Shown in pieces: positions 34,779 to 43,599 of a stretch of DNA of 48,692 nt; the first letter of the stretch is position 1, and each line of letters opens with the position of its first letter. The position numbers and the translations under genes are program-made. Location: positions 1 to 48,692 of the forward strand of contig JAVCCG010000004.1 in assembly GCA_030765605.1 (NCBI GenBank), given 5' to 3'. The DNA is from Candidatus Alcyoniella australis. Lineage in GTDB: Bacteria; Lernaellota; Lernaellaia; JAVCCG01; Alcyoniellaceae. A model generated the notes under the pieces. The model ran no database searches and was not told where the DNA came from. It saw only the letters and a list, made by a program, of their open reading frames with translations.

Positions 34779-34918
34779 TGCACCCCCCGTATTTCGGCCG
34801 GTTCGCGCGCCGTCGTGCAAAGCAGCGGCCCGCACTTTCGCGACTGGCCGCTTGATGACAACTCAGCTATGATTTAGCGTGATTTTTCATTAGCCAGAAC
34901 AGAGGCATCTTACAACAA

Positions 34919-35638
34919 ATGAAACGCACAATCGAGATCGTCCGTAAAATGGATCGACGACTGGCCATCGTGCTGATTTACGCGGCTTTGGCCATGACGC
35001 CGTTCGCCTATCAGTGCAGTCGTTCGTTCTTTTTAGAACATTGGGGCGAGGCGTTCGCACCGCGCGCGGCCCTGTGGTACGCCGCGTTGTGGCACCACAG
35101 TTGGGTGCTGCTGCTGTTCGGCCTGATCCCGCTGGCGATCGTCAAGCTCGGATTTAAGCTGCGCCTGGCCGACTTCGGCGTACGCCTGGGCGATTGGAAG
35201 TTCGGCCTGGCGTTCCTGGCGATCTGGGTCGTGCTGATGCTGCCGGGGACCTACGTCAACAGCATGCAGCCCGAGTTCACGGCCGAGTACCCGCTGGTGA
35301 ACATGCACGAGGCGGGCATCGGACTGTGGCTGCTGTGGTCCCTGCTCTACCTGGTCTACTACGTGGGCTGGGAATTCTTCTTCCGCGGATTCATCCAGTT
35401 CTCGGTGGAACGCGCGGCCGGGCCGCTGCTGGCGATTATGATGCAGACCCTGCCCAGCACGATCATCCACATCGGCAACAAGCCGTTTGGCGAGACCTTC
35501 TCCGCAGTGATCGCCGGGCTGCTGTTCGGCCTGGTGGCGGTGCGCACGCGCTCGATCCTCTGGCCGCTGCTGGCCCATTGGTATGTCGGCATGTCCAACG
35601 ATTGGTTCTGCAACATGGCAGGCCCGCATTATTCATGA
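34919..35638 (+). CDS. CPBP-family intramembrane metalloprotease (Abi/CAAX-like)
   Basis: A 239-residue inner membrane protein with about six helices. The CPBP catalytic motifs are visible as GWEFFFRGF near residue 150 (ExxxR), the His of PSTIIHIGNKP near 182, and LLAHWYVGMSND near 222. Only one Glu is present where many members have two. Family members cut prenylated proteins, anti-sigma factors or bacteriocin-related peptides; the substrate here is unknown. It is monocistronic by position; a bulged stem-loop follows the stop. Confidence 0.85.
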   Translation: MKRTIEIVRKMDRRLAIVLIYAALAMTPFAYQCSRSFFLEHWGEAFAPRAALWYAALWHHSWVLLLFGLIPLAIVKLGFKLRLADFGVRLGDWKFGLAFLAIWVVLMLPGTYVNSMQPEFTAEYPLVNMHEAGIGLWLLWSLLYLVYYVGWEFFFRGFIQFSVERAAGPLLAIMMQTLPSTIIHIGNKPFGETFSAVIAGLLFGLVAVRTRSILWPLLAHWYVGMSNDWFCNMAGPHYS

Positions 35639-35647
35639 AAATTCTAC

Positions 35648-35669
35648 TGCGGAGCACAATATGCTCGCA
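35648..35669 (+). terminator. possible stem-loop after the CPBP gene
   Basis: TGCG(G)AGCA and TGCTCGCA can pair in 8 bp with one bulged G around the loop CAATA, 9 nt after the stop codon. There is no U-tract, so a factor-independent terminator is doubtful. Confidence 0.3.
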
Positions 35670-35930
35670 ATAACTGTGTCATCCTCGCCGATCCGCCCTC
35701 GACGTACCACAGCGGGTACGCCTGCGGAGTATCGACTCGGCTTCCTCGTTCTTGCGGCATCTTGTACACCTCGCTACGAACCCTCATCAATAATGCGGGC
35801 AAGTAGGCAATCTTAAGGGAGTTTTCCCACGACCGTGTTATGCGGCCGCTTGCCAGCGGTTGCCGCTGGTGATACAACGACCCTCGATTTCCCCAGCTTG
35901 GATTATTGATCCAGGCCAACTGAGAGGTGC
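35670..35930. other. intergenic region upstream of the PP2C gene with two hairpins
   Basis: Noncoding by my reading. A 6-bp hairpin CGTACC-ACAGCG-GGTACG lies at 35703-35720 and a perfect 7-bp hairpin CCAGCGG-TTG-CCGCTGG at 35853-35869, about 60 nt ahead of the PP2C start. The stretch 35690-35815 has the look of a mobile intergenic repeat, but no second copy is in the window. A 102-codon minus-strand frame crosses the region and is judged spurious. Confidence 0.4.
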
Positions 35931-37706
35931 ATGGAGACCTACGGACTAACACACCCGGGAAACCGGCGCGAGACCAACGAAGACGCGGTCTTGATCAACG
36001 ATAACATCGGCCTGTTGGTGCTCGCCGACGGGATGGGCGGTCATGCGGCCGGCGACGTGGCCAGCCAAATCGCCGTGGAAGTGATCAATGACGCGCTCGA
36101 GGCTGCGTTGGCCGACGTCGGCCCGAGTGAGGACGAGTCGTACTACGTCGGCTCGCTGCGCGCCGCGATCAGGCGCGCCAATGCGGCGATCCACGAACAG
36201 GGGCAGTCCGAGGCCTCCACTCGCGGCATGGGCTCCACAGCCGTAGCCGTTCTGATTGTCGGCCTCCGGCTATATGTGGCGCACGTGGGCGACAGCCGCT
36301 GCTACCTGTACGACGACGGCAAATTTACGCAGATCACACGCGATCACTCCAAGGTCCAGGAACTGGTCGACGCCGGGCAACTCACCGCGGACGAGGCGCG
36401 CAACCACGCGCTGTCCAACCTGCTGACGCGCTCCCTGGGTCCCTACGCCGAGGTCGAGGTCGACGTTACGACCCACGATTGGAACGAGACGCGCCTGCTG
36501 CTGCTGTGCTCCGATGGCCTGAACTCCGAGCTGAGCGACGCCCAGATCCGCCAGTCGCTGGAGACCTACGCCGACATCAAGGACAAATGCCGCGCGCTGG
36601 TGGGCCAGGCGCTCGAGGGTCGTGCCAACGACAACGTTTCGCTGCTGATCGGCCAAGGCGAGCGCTTCGCTCCCCAGGCCAAGCAGGCACCGGAAAAACT
36701 GGTCGACCTCACGCCGGACCACGAGGTCAACGACGAATCGCGCACCGGCACTCCCGCGCCCGCCACCAACCGCACTCCAGCGCCCGCCGCTGGTCCGCAG
36801 GACGAGCCCGAGCCGGAGTTCACGCCGCGGCCGGGCAGCCGTCGCGGCCTGCAACTACCCAAGACGCTGCTGGGCTCCGCACGCCGTCCGACCAGCCGCC
36901 TGCAGATCGCGCTGATCGCCGGGGCGATCGTGCTGGTGCTGATCGCGTTACTGTTGATCCCGATCTTCTGTGACGACTCCGGCTCGCCCGCGACCGGCGC
37001 CGACCAACAGGGCCAAACCACGAGCGACGCGCAGGCCGGTCCGACGCATTACTATCTGCTGTTCAAGGACGACGCGCTGAGCATGGCCCAAGGCAGCTCG
37101 CCGGAAAGCGCCGCTGCAATCGAGGGCAGCGACGTGCTGGTCTGGGACAACATCAGCCTGGTGATCCGCGGTCGCGGCTTCACTCCCTCCCAGGGTGGGC
37201 TGTTCTTCAAATCGCTGGACACGATGCCTCAGCTGACGCAGGAAGCGCTGCAAATCTACTCCAGCGTGATCGCTCACGCGTTGAGCCTCAAGACGGCCGA
37301 CGGCCTGGTGCTGGCCTTCACCACCCTGATTGCGGTCAAGCAAAATCCGCTGCTGACCCGCATCGATTCCCAGGCCGTACACCGCCTCGAACTCGAAACC
37401 TTTTCCAAGTCGCTGCCCGTAATCGACGAGGTGCTCAAATCCGAGTACGAGATCGGCAGCGCCTGGATCAGACGCACCGACCGAATCTTTGAGCTGGCCG
37501 ACCACGCCTTCGAACTCGAGGGCGAGCGCATGGGCCAGTATCGCTCACGCAAGGGCGACTACCATTACTACCAGGGGCTATACTACGCCTCGCAAAACAT
37601 CAACGACCGCGCGTTGCTCAAATTTCAAGACGCGCGCCAATTAGGCACGAGCTTCCCCGACGTGGGCGCAAAAATCGAGGAACTTGAGAGCCAGAGCTCC
37701 AACTAA
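35931..37706 (+). CDS. transmembrane PP2C-type Ser/Thr phosphatase with extracytoplasmic domain
   Basis: A 591-residue protein. Residues 1-240 are a PPM/PP2C catalytic domain with RRETNEDA, LADGMGGH near 34, HVGDSRCYLY near 110, LCSDGLNSELSD near 190 and NDNVSLLIG near 225, so all metal-binding acids are kept. A Pro-rich linker (240-320) leads to one membrane helix (about 324-346). The remaining 245 residues are outside the cytoplasm: a beta-rich part and a helical TPR-like part (YYQGLYYASQNINDRALLKF). Such proteins dephosphorylate Hanks-type kinase targets; no kinase is present nearby. The DEAD-box gene begins 1 nt after its stop. Confidence 0.88.
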   Translation: METYGLTHPGNRRETNEDAVLINDNIGLLVLADGMGGHAAGDVASQIAVEVINDALEAALADVGPSEDESYYVGSLRAAIRRANAAIHEQGQSEASTRGMGSTAVAVLIVGLRLYVAHVGDSRCYLYDDGKFTQITRDHSKVQELVDAGQLTADEARNHALSNLLTRSLGPYAEVEVDVTTHDWNETRLLLLCSDGLNSELSDAQIRQSLETYADIKDKCRALVGQALEGRANDNVSLLIGQGERFAPQAKQAPEKLVDLTPDHEVNDESRTGTPAPATNRTPAPAAGPQDEPEPEFTPRPGSRRGLQLPKTLLGSARRPTSRLQIALIAGAIVLVLIALLLIPIFCDDSGSPATGADQQGQTTSDAQAGPTHYYLLFKDDALSMAQGSSPESAAAIEGSDVLVWDNISLVIRGRGFTPSQGGLFFKSLDTMPQLTQEALQIYSSVIAHALSLKTADGLVLAFTTLIAVKQNPLLTRIDSQAVHRLELETFSKSLPVIDEVLKSEYEIGSAWIRRTDRIFELADHAFELEGERMGQYRSRKGDYHYYQGLYYASQNINDRALLKFQDARQLGTSFPDVGAKIEELESQSSN

Positions 37707-37707
37707 C

Positions 37708-39087
37708 ATGCAAAATGACCAAGGTCCTATTATCAACGACAATCCCGAAGAACAAGAAAATGACGACAGCCAGGAGCAACGAAGCTTCGAGAGCTTCGAC
37801 TTCCATCCGCTGGTGCAAAAAAGCATCGCCGCGGTAGGGTTCACCGAGCCTACGCCGGTACAGCAAAAATCGTTCGACGCGCTGCTGCGCGGCCGCGATC
37901 TGATGGCCCAGTCCCAGACCGGGACCGGCAAAACCGCCACGTTCCTGCTGACGATCCTCGACCGCGTCTGCCGCACCAAGCGCCCGGCCGACGGCTCGCC
38001 GCGCGCGCTGATTCTCGCACCGACCCGCGAGCTGGCGCTGCAGATCGGCAAGGAATGCCGCCTCTACCGCGGCAAGATCGACGCGCGCATCGCCGTGCTC
38101 TACGGCGGCGAGCGCTACCTCAAACAGGAACAGGAACTGGAGCGCGGCTCGGACATCGTAATCGGCACGCCCGGCCGCCTGATGGACTTCAAGTATCAGG
38201 GCAAGGTCAAGTTCGACAAACTCCAAATCGTGGTGATCGACGAGGCCGACCGGCTGCTGGACATGGGCTTCTGGCCCGACATTAAAAAGATCCTGCTGAT
38301 GACGCCGCCGGTGGATCAACGCCAGACGTTGGTCTTCTCCGCGACCCTGGGCGACGAGGCGCGCGGCATCGCCTATTTGCACACCAACGACCCGCTGGTG
38401 GTCGAGGTCCGGCCGGAAAACATCACTGCCGACGGCATCCAGGAAGTGCTTTACCACGTAGGCTCGCACGAGAAGTTCAGCCTGCTGCTCGGAGTGCTGC
38501 GCCGCAGCCAAGCCAAGCGGGTACTGATCTTCACCAACATGAAGAACATGGCCGTGCTCGTTTCGCGCAAACTCGAGGGCCACGGTTTCCGAGCCCACGC
38601 GATCATCGGCGACATGCGCCAATCCAAACGGATGGCCGCGCTCGAAGATTTCCGCGCGGGCAAGATCCAAATCCTCGTGGCCTCGGACGTGGCCAGCCGT
38701 GGGCTGCATGTGGAGGACATCGGGCTGATCGTCAACTACGACCTGCCCCAGGACCCGGAGAACTACGTGCACCGCATCGGTCGCACCGCGCGCATGGAGC
38801 ACACCGGCGTGGCCGTCTCCCTGGCCTGCGAGCGCTTCATCTACTCGCTGGAGGCCATCGAGAAGTACATCGACCGCCCCATCCCGGCACAGGTGCCCGA
38901 GGAGGAGCTGTTCGAGACCGACCGCTTCTCGCACATGACCGTCGAACGAGCACCGCGACGCGGCGACGGGAATCGCTCGCGCTCGGGCGGCGGCGGCGAC
39001 CGACGCGGCGGACGCTCGGGACCGGGCGGACGCTCTGGACCGGGCGGCCGCCCACGCTCGTCAGGTCAAGGCCGACGACGCAGGTAG
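37708..39087 (+). CDS. DEAD-box ATP-dependent RNA helicase (RhlB/RhlE type)
   Basis: A 459-residue helicase. Motifs: Q motif GFTEPTPVQQKS near 45, I SQTGTGKT near 70, Ia PTRELALQ, Ib TPGRLMD, II DEAD near 180, III SAT near 212, V SDVASRGLHVED near 330 and VI HRIGRTAR near 355. The C-terminal 45 residues are Arg/Gly/Ser-rich (GGGGDRRGG, RSGPGG repeats), a likely RNA-binding tail. The N-terminal 30 residues are acidic. It would unwind RNA in decay or ribosome assembly. The start at 37708 lies one base after the PP2C stop, so coupling is likely. A repeat hairpin touches its stop codon. Confidence 0.92.
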   Translation: MQNDQGPIINDNPEEQENDDSQEQRSFESFDFHPLVQKSIAAVGFTEPTPVQQKSFDALLRGRDLMAQSQTGTGKTATFLLTILDRVCRTKRPADGSPRALILAPTRELALQIGKECRLYRGKIDARIAVLYGGERYLKQEQELERGSDIVIGTPGRLMDFKYQGKVKFDKLQIVVIDEADRLLDMGFWPDIKKILLMTPPVDQRQTLVFSATLGDEARGIAYLHTNDPLVVEVRPENITADGIQEVLYHVGSHEKFSLLLGVLRRSQAKRVLIFTNMKNMAVLVSRKLEGHGFRAHAIIGDMRQSKRMAALEDFRAGKIQILVASDVASRGLHVEDIGLIVNYDLPQDPENYVHRIGRTARMEHTGVAVSLACERFIYSLEAIEKYIDRPIPAQVPEEELFETDRFSHMTVERAPRRGDGNRSRSGGGGDRRGGRSGPGGRSGPGGRPRSSGQGRRRR

Positions 39088-39158
39088 GCAGCTTTGAGCT
39101 GCACTAAAACTCGCGAGCGGACCATATTCTTGGTTTAACGATAAATCGATCTTTGTGT
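39088..39158 (+). repeat. intergenic hairpin repeat, copy 4 (after the DEAD-box gene)
   Basis: The hairpin GCAGCT-TTG-AGCTGC (39088-39102) starts at the base after the stop codon. It is followed by ACTAAAACTCGCG and, further on, by AATCGATCTTTGTGT, matching both ends of copy 1 in the opposite orientation. Relative to copies 1 and 3 one base pair of the stem is exchanged in a compensatory way. The 3' end lies 14 nt from the opposing porB stop. Confidence 0.75.
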
Positions 39159-39172
39159 TCAGCGCGAGCGCA

Positions 39173-40075
39173 TCATTCGTAGTGCGTGCCGTCGTAGGCG
39201 TCCATCATCGACTTGTGCAGCAGGCGTTGCCACTCGTAGTCGACCTTGCCCTGGATGTCCTCGACATCGGCCTCGCTCAGGTGGCGGAAGCGCCCTTGGG
39301 CGCGCAGATAATCGACAACCGGCAAGTCGTCGGGCTGGATGTTGATCTCGTACTTGTCGCCGTTGAAAACCTCGTAGATCGGGAAGACCTTGGTGTGCGT
39401 GGCCATGCGCGCGATCTCGATCGACTGCTCGGAGCTGATCTTCCACCCCGGCGGACAGGGCGAGAGCACGTGGATGAAAGTCGTCCCCTTGGTCTGGGAG
39501 GCGTGCCGCACCTTGCGGATCAGATCCTCGGGAAAGGCCACCGAGGCCGTGGCCACGTAGGGCGTCTTGTGCGCGGCCATGATCTGCACGATGTTCTTCT
39601 TCGGCCCGCGTTTGGGATGCTCCTCGGGCGTGGTCGTGGTCCAGGCGCGGTCCGGCGTGGCGCTCGAGCGCTGGATGCCGGTGTTCATGTACGCCTCGTT
39701 GTCGTAGCAGACGTAGATGATGTCTTCGTTGCGCTCGGCAGCGCCGGACAGGCTCTGCAGGCCGATGTCGAACGTGCCGCCGTCGCCGGCCCAGGCCAGC
39801 ACCTTGGTCTCCTGCTTGCCCTTGACGTCCAGGGCCGCGCGCACGCCGCTGGCCGCGGCCCCCGCGGTCTCGAACGCGGTGTGCAGCACCGGCACGCGCA
39901 GCGCCGAATAGGGGAACGGCCCGGCGATGATCGTCCAGCAGCAGGCCGGGATCACGCAGATCGTGTCCGGCCCCAGCGCGCGCAGCGCCAAACGCATGGC
40001 CAGCGCGCCGCCGCAGCCCTGGCAGGCCAGATGGCCGGAGGTCAGCAGTTCCTGTTTCGGGTGCTCGAAGCTCAT
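39173..40075 (-). CDS. porB: 2-oxoacid (pyruvate):ferredoxin oxidoreductase beta subunit
   Basis: A 300-residue TPP-binding subunit. Seen: HLACQGCGGALA near 15, the pair ACCW near 44, the TPP/Mg motif GDGGTFDIG near 97, NEAYMNTG near 126 and SPCPPGW near 205. The cysteines are placed as in PorB, where they bind a [4Fe-4S] cluster. It decarboxylates a 2-oxoacid and passes electrons to iron-sulfur centres. It overlaps porA by ATGA. Pyruvate is the likely substrate because the sequence follows the PorB pattern, but 2-oxoisovalerate or 2-oxoglutarate are not excluded. Confidence 0.9.
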   Translation of the reverse strand: MSFEHPKQELLTSGHLACQGCGGALAMRLALRALGPDTICVIPACCWTIIAGPFPYSALRVPVLHTAFETAGAAASGVRAALDVKGKQETKVLAWAGDGGTFDIGLQSLSGAAERNEDIIYVCYDNEAYMNTGIQRSSATPDRAWTTTTPEEHPKRGPKKNIVQIMAAHKTPYVATASVAFPEDLIRKVRHASQTKGTTFIHVLSPCPPGWKISSEQSIEIARMATHTKVFPIYEVFNGDKYEINIQPDDLPVVDYLRAQGRFRHLSEADVEDIQGKVDYEWQRLLHKSMMDAYDGTHYE

Positions 40076-41226
40076 GACATCACCCCCATCCACTGCGAAC
40101 CATCGGGCGGCGGCTCGTCTTTGAGGCCCTGCCTGGCGATTCCCTCGATCACCTCGAGCGTCAGGTCGCGGCCGCCCAGTCCGGCGATGTAGCCGTAGAT
40201 CAGCGGTCGGTCCGCGTCGTTGGCCAACGCGCCGCGGATCTCGTCGGCGATGATCCCGCCCTTGCCGAACGAGCAATTGCGGTCGATGACGATCGCCCGT
40301 TTTTTGCCGCGCAACGCTGCGCGCAGCTCGGCGGTGGGGAACGGCCGGAACAGCCGCAGCTTGACCAAACCGATCTTGATTCCTTGCTCGCGCAGCCGGG
40401 CCACGACCAGCCGCGCCGGGCTGCTCATGCTCGCCATGGTGACCAGCACGGTCTCGGCGTCTTCCACGTCCACGGTCTCGACGTTATGGTAGCGCCGACC
40501 GAACTGCTGTTCGAACTCCTCGTCCGCCTTGTTGAACACAGCGGCCGCGCCGTCCATCGCGGCCTGAATTTTGAAACGCATCTCCATGTAGCTATCGGGC
40601 TGGACCAGCCCGTTGAACGCGTGGGGATCCTCGGGGTCGAGGTAGATCTCGGGCGTGTACGGCGGCAAGTAGGCGTCGACCTGCTCAAGCTCGGGCAGAT
40701 CGACCGGTTCGTAGGTGTGGCTGAGAATGAACGCGTCGTAGCAGACCATCACCGGCAACTTGATCTGCTCGGCCACGCGGTAGGCTTGCAGCACGCTGTC
40801 GAGCACCTCCTGGTTGGTCTCGACGTAGAGCTGGCACCAGCCGGTGTCGCGCTGGGAAAGCGAATCGGTCTGCTCGCTCCAGATGGACCAGCCCGGCGCC
40901 ATGGCGCGGTTGACGTTGACCATTACCAGCGGCAGCCGCGCGCCAGAAGCCCAGTGCAGCAGCTCGTGCATCAGCGCCAAACCCTGGGAACTGGTGGCGG
41001 TAAAGGTCCGTACGCCGGTGCTCGCCGCGGCGATGATCGCGGCCATTGCCGAGTGTTCGCTCTCGACCTTGAGGAAGTTGGCCTGCAGCGCGCCCTTGGC
41101 GCACATCTCGGACAGCTCCTCGACGATCTGCGTCTGAGGCGTTATCGGATAGGCCGAGATTACTTGGACGCGGGCCAAACGCACGCCGTGGCTGGCCGCG
41201 TGGTTGCCCATGATGACCTTCTGCAT
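40072..41226 (-). CDS. porA: 2-oxoacid (pyruvate):ferredoxin oxidoreductase alpha subunit
   Basis: A 384-residue subunit with the pyrimidine-binding domain I (SAYPITPQTQIVEELSE near 25, ESEHSAMAA near 55, TSSQGLALMHE near 78) and domain II (VVARLREQGIKIGLVKLRLFRPFP near 275, partly quoted: GLVKLRLFRPFP). It binds the 2-oxoacid and TPP with PorB. A GGAGG lies 6 nt ahead of the ATG. Only 1 nt separates it from the preceding flavoprotein gene. Confidence 0.92.
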   Translation of the reverse strand: MQKVIMGNHAASHGVRLARVQVISAYPITPQTQIVEELSEMCAKGALQANFLKVESEHSAMAAIIAAASTGVRTFTATSSQGLALMHELLHWASGARLPLVMVNVNRAMAPGWSIWSEQTDSLSQRDTGWCQLYVETNQEVLDSVLQAYRVAEQIKLPVMVCYDAFILSHTYEPVDLPELEQVDAYLPPYTPEIYLDPEDPHAFNGLVQPDSYMEMRFKIQAAMDGAAAVFNKADEEFEQQFGRRYHNVETVDVEDAETVLVTMASMSSPARLVVARLREQGIKIGLVKLRLFRPFPTAELRAALRGKKRAIVIDRNCSFGKGGIIADEIRGALANDADRPLIYGYIAGLGGRDLTLEVIEGIARQGLKDEPPPDGSQWMGVMS

Positions 41227-41227
41227 C

Positions 41228-42994
41228 TCAGTCCTCCGTCAAAATAATGCAGGAGCGGGGACACTCGCTGGCGCAGATCCCGCAGCCCTTGCAGTAGTCG
41301 TAGTTCACGTCGTAGCCGAACTCGCCCTCGCGCGGGATGACCGCCACGTCGGGGCAAAAGATGTAGCAATTGTCGCATTCCGTGCACAGCCCGCAATGGA
41401 AGCAGCGTTCGACCTCGCGCATTGCCGCGGCCTCGTCGAGCCCGGCGTTGACCTCGCTGAAGTCTTTAATCCGTTGCGGCATGGGGCTGTGTGCACTCTG
41501 GCCGCGTTCGAGGTGCGGGAAGTAGGCGGTGTTGATCTGCTCGAACTGGACCACCGTATTCGCGTCGTCGTAGGCCGCGTGGGCCTCGCCGCTGTCGAGG
41601 TAACGGCTGATCGAGATGCTGCCGCCCTGCCCGATGCGCATTAGCTGTTCCACCTTGTCCGGCGGCTCGCCGGCCAGTCGCATGTCAATGGCGATCGCCG
41701 CGAGCTTGCCCGAGCCCACGGCCGTAACCACGGTGCGCAAAATCGGCGTGACGTCGCCACCGGCCAGCATCCCGCCTTGGGAGCAGCGGCCGAACTCGTC
41801 GACCTGCAACGAGCCGTCGTCCTCGGTCTGGAGCCCGGGCGGCAGCGAGGAGCTGTCCACCGTCTCGCCGATGGCCGCGATTACGGTGTCGGCCTCGATG
41901 TGGTGCTCGCTGCCCTCGATCGGTTCGGGGCGGCGGCGTCCCGAGGCGTCGGGCGCGCCCAGGCGCATGCGCATCATCGTCAGTCCGCGCACGTTCCCCT
42001 CGTCGTCCAGCTCGATGCGCACCGGCCCCTCGAGCATGTACAGCCCGACTCCCTCGCGCACCGCCTCCTCAATCTCGTCCTCGAATGCCGGCATCTCGGC
42101 CCGGCTGCGGCGGTAGTAAACGTCGGCCCGCGCGCCGTGGCGCAGCAGGCTGCGCGCCGCGTCCAGGGCCGTATTGCCGCCGCCGATCACCACCGCGCGG
42201 CTTCCGACGTCGGGCTGCTCGCCCGCGCCGATGCGGCGCAGCAGCTCCAGGCCGGGAATCACCCGCGCCGCGTTCTCGCCGGGGATCCCCAGACTGCGGC
42301 TGGAATGCGCGCCCACGGCGATAAACAGCGCGTCGTAGTCGGCCAGCTCGTCGAATCCAACGTCGCCGCCCTGGCCCACGCGCACGCCGCAGCGCAGCTC
42401 CACGCCGAGGCTGAGGATGTCCTCGATCTCGTCGTCGAGCACCTCGCGCGGCAGGCGGTAGGCCGGGATGCCGTAACGCAGGATCCCGCCGGGCTTGTCG
42501 TGCTTCTCCAGCAGCGTGACCGCGTGCCCCATGCGCGCCAAATGAAACGCCGCGCTCAGACCCGCAGGGCCCGCGCCGACGATCGCCACGCGCTTACCGC
42601 TTGAGGGCCGCACTACGCCGGGCAATGCCGAGCGCTGGGCGTGCTCGCCGGCGAAGCGCTCCAGGGCCTGGATCGACAGCGCCTGGTCGTGCTCGCGCCG
42701 GTTGCACTTGCCCTCGCAGGGGTGGAAGCAGACCCGGCCGCAGGTACGCGTCAGCGGATTCTCCTGCTTGAGCCGCACCCAGGCGTCAAGAAAGCGGCGC
42801 TCGCCGATCAGCCGGATGAAGCCCTCGATGTCGTTGCCCGCCGGACAGCCGTTGTTGCACGGCGGCACCTTGTTTTGGAAGCTCGGCCGCAGGTAACGCC
42901 ACGAGCCGGTGGCGTTGTGCTCCATCGTGGCCAGGCTGACCACCAATTCGGGAATCTCGGCGAGCGTGTTGAAGATCAGCGGCTTGTGTTCCAT
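41228..42994 (-). CDS. GltD-like FAD/NAD(P)H oxidoreductase fused to a 2[4Fe-4S] ferredoxin domain (PorD position)
   Basis: A 588-residue protein. N-terminal Fer4_20-type cysteine clusters (CNNGCPAG near 46, CGRVCFHPCEGKC near 85) bind two [4Fe-4S]. FAD site VAIVGAGPAGLSAA near 137; NAD(P) site VVIGGGNTALDAA near 270; conserved end motif GGDVTPILRTVVTAVGSGK near 415. The last 70 residues are a ferredoxin with CFHCGLCTECDNC and CKGCGICASECPRSC, as in the PorD subunit. The fusion could link 2-oxoacid oxidation directly to NAD(P), or the reverse. It sits between porG and porA, so it replaces a stand-alone PorD. Confidence 0.9.
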   Translation of the reverse strand: MEHKPLIFNTLAEIPELVVSLATMEHNATGSWRYLRPSFQNKVPPCNNGCPAGNDIEGFIRLIGERRFLDAWVRLKQENPLTRTCGRVCFHPCEGKCNRREHDQALSIQALERFAGEHAQRSALPGVVRPSSGKRVAIVGAGPAGLSAAFHLARMGHAVTLLEKHDKPGGILRYGIPAYRLPREVLDDEIEDILSLGVELRCGVRVGQGGDVGFDELADYDALFIAVGAHSSRSLGIPGENAARVIPGLELLRRIGAGEQPDVGSRAVVIGGGNTALDAARSLLRHGARADVYYRRSRAEMPAFEDEIEEAVREGVGLYMLEGPVRIELDDEGNVRGLTMMRMRLGAPDASGRRRPEPIEGSEHHIEADTVIAAIGETVDSSSLPPGLQTEDDGSLQVDEFGRCSQGGMLAGGDVTPILRTVVTAVGSGKLAAIAIDMRLAGEPPDKVEQLMRIGQGGSISISRYLDSGEAHAAYDDANTVVQFEQINTAYFPHLERGQSAHSPMPQRIKDFSEVNAGLDEAAAMREVERCFHCGLCTECDNCYIFCPDVAVIPREGEFGYDVNYDYCKGCGICASECPRSCIILTED

Positions 42995-43019
42995 CTAATC
43001 TCTCTTCCAGTGCAGTGGT

Positions 43020-43574
43020 TCAAGCGGGCAGCACCGTCGCCTCGTAGGCCACACGCGCGGCCTCGGCGTTGTTATCGGGCTTGATCGGCACTTCCTCGAC
43101 GATCGCCTCCACCACCGAGTCGATTCCCACCAGTCCCGTGGCTTTGGCGAAACCGCCGAGGATCGAGGTATTGACGATCGGGCTCGAACGCGAGCCGAGG
43201 TGAAAGCGCAACGCGATCGACTGCGCGTCGACAGTGGCCAATTTAAAATCGTCGAGCCCGCTGAACGATTCGGGCGGCTCCGGCGAGTTGATTAAAATCC
43301 AGCCCCCCTTGTGCAGCCCGGCGGTGACGTTGGCCACCTGCAGCAAGGTCGGATCGAGCACCACGATATGGTTCGGCTCGTAGATGTTGTTGCGGATCAG
43401 GATTTTATCGCGGTCAAAGCGCGTGAACGCAGCCACCGGCGCGCCGCGGCGTTCGACGCCGAAGGCCGGGAAGCTCTGGACCCACATCCCCTCCTTGAAC
43501 AGGGCGCAGGCCAGGATCTTGCCGGCGATCACGGCTCCCTGGCCGCCGCGACCATGGAAACGGACCTCGATCAT
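43020..43574 (-). CDS. porG: 2-oxoacid (pyruvate):ferredoxin oxidoreductase gamma subunit
   Basis: A 184-residue subunit with the family start MIEVRFHGRGGQGAV, then SFPAFGVERRGAPVAAFTR and the end segment NTSILGGFAKATGLV. This domain completes the alpha-beta-gamma core and helps bind coenzyme A. GGGAGGAAGC precedes the ATG. It is second in the operon, 25 nt after the regulator. Confidence 0.92.
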   Translation of the reverse strand: MIEVRFHGRGGQGAVIAGKILACALFKEGMWVQSFPAFGVERRGAPVAAFTRFDRDKILIRNNIYEPNHIVVLDPTLLQVANVTAGLHKGGWILINSPEPPESFSGLDDFKLATVDAQSIALRFHLGSRSSPIVNTSILGGFAKATGLVGIDSVVEAIVEEVPIKPDNNAEAARVAYEATVLPA

Positions 43575-43599
43575 GCTTCCTCCCGCTGTTGCACGGCTC

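Noticed and set aside
35644-35952. A 102-codon minus-strand frame upstream of the PP2C gene
   Set aside because: It overlaps hairpins and the PP2C start, has no ribosome site and no recognisable domain.
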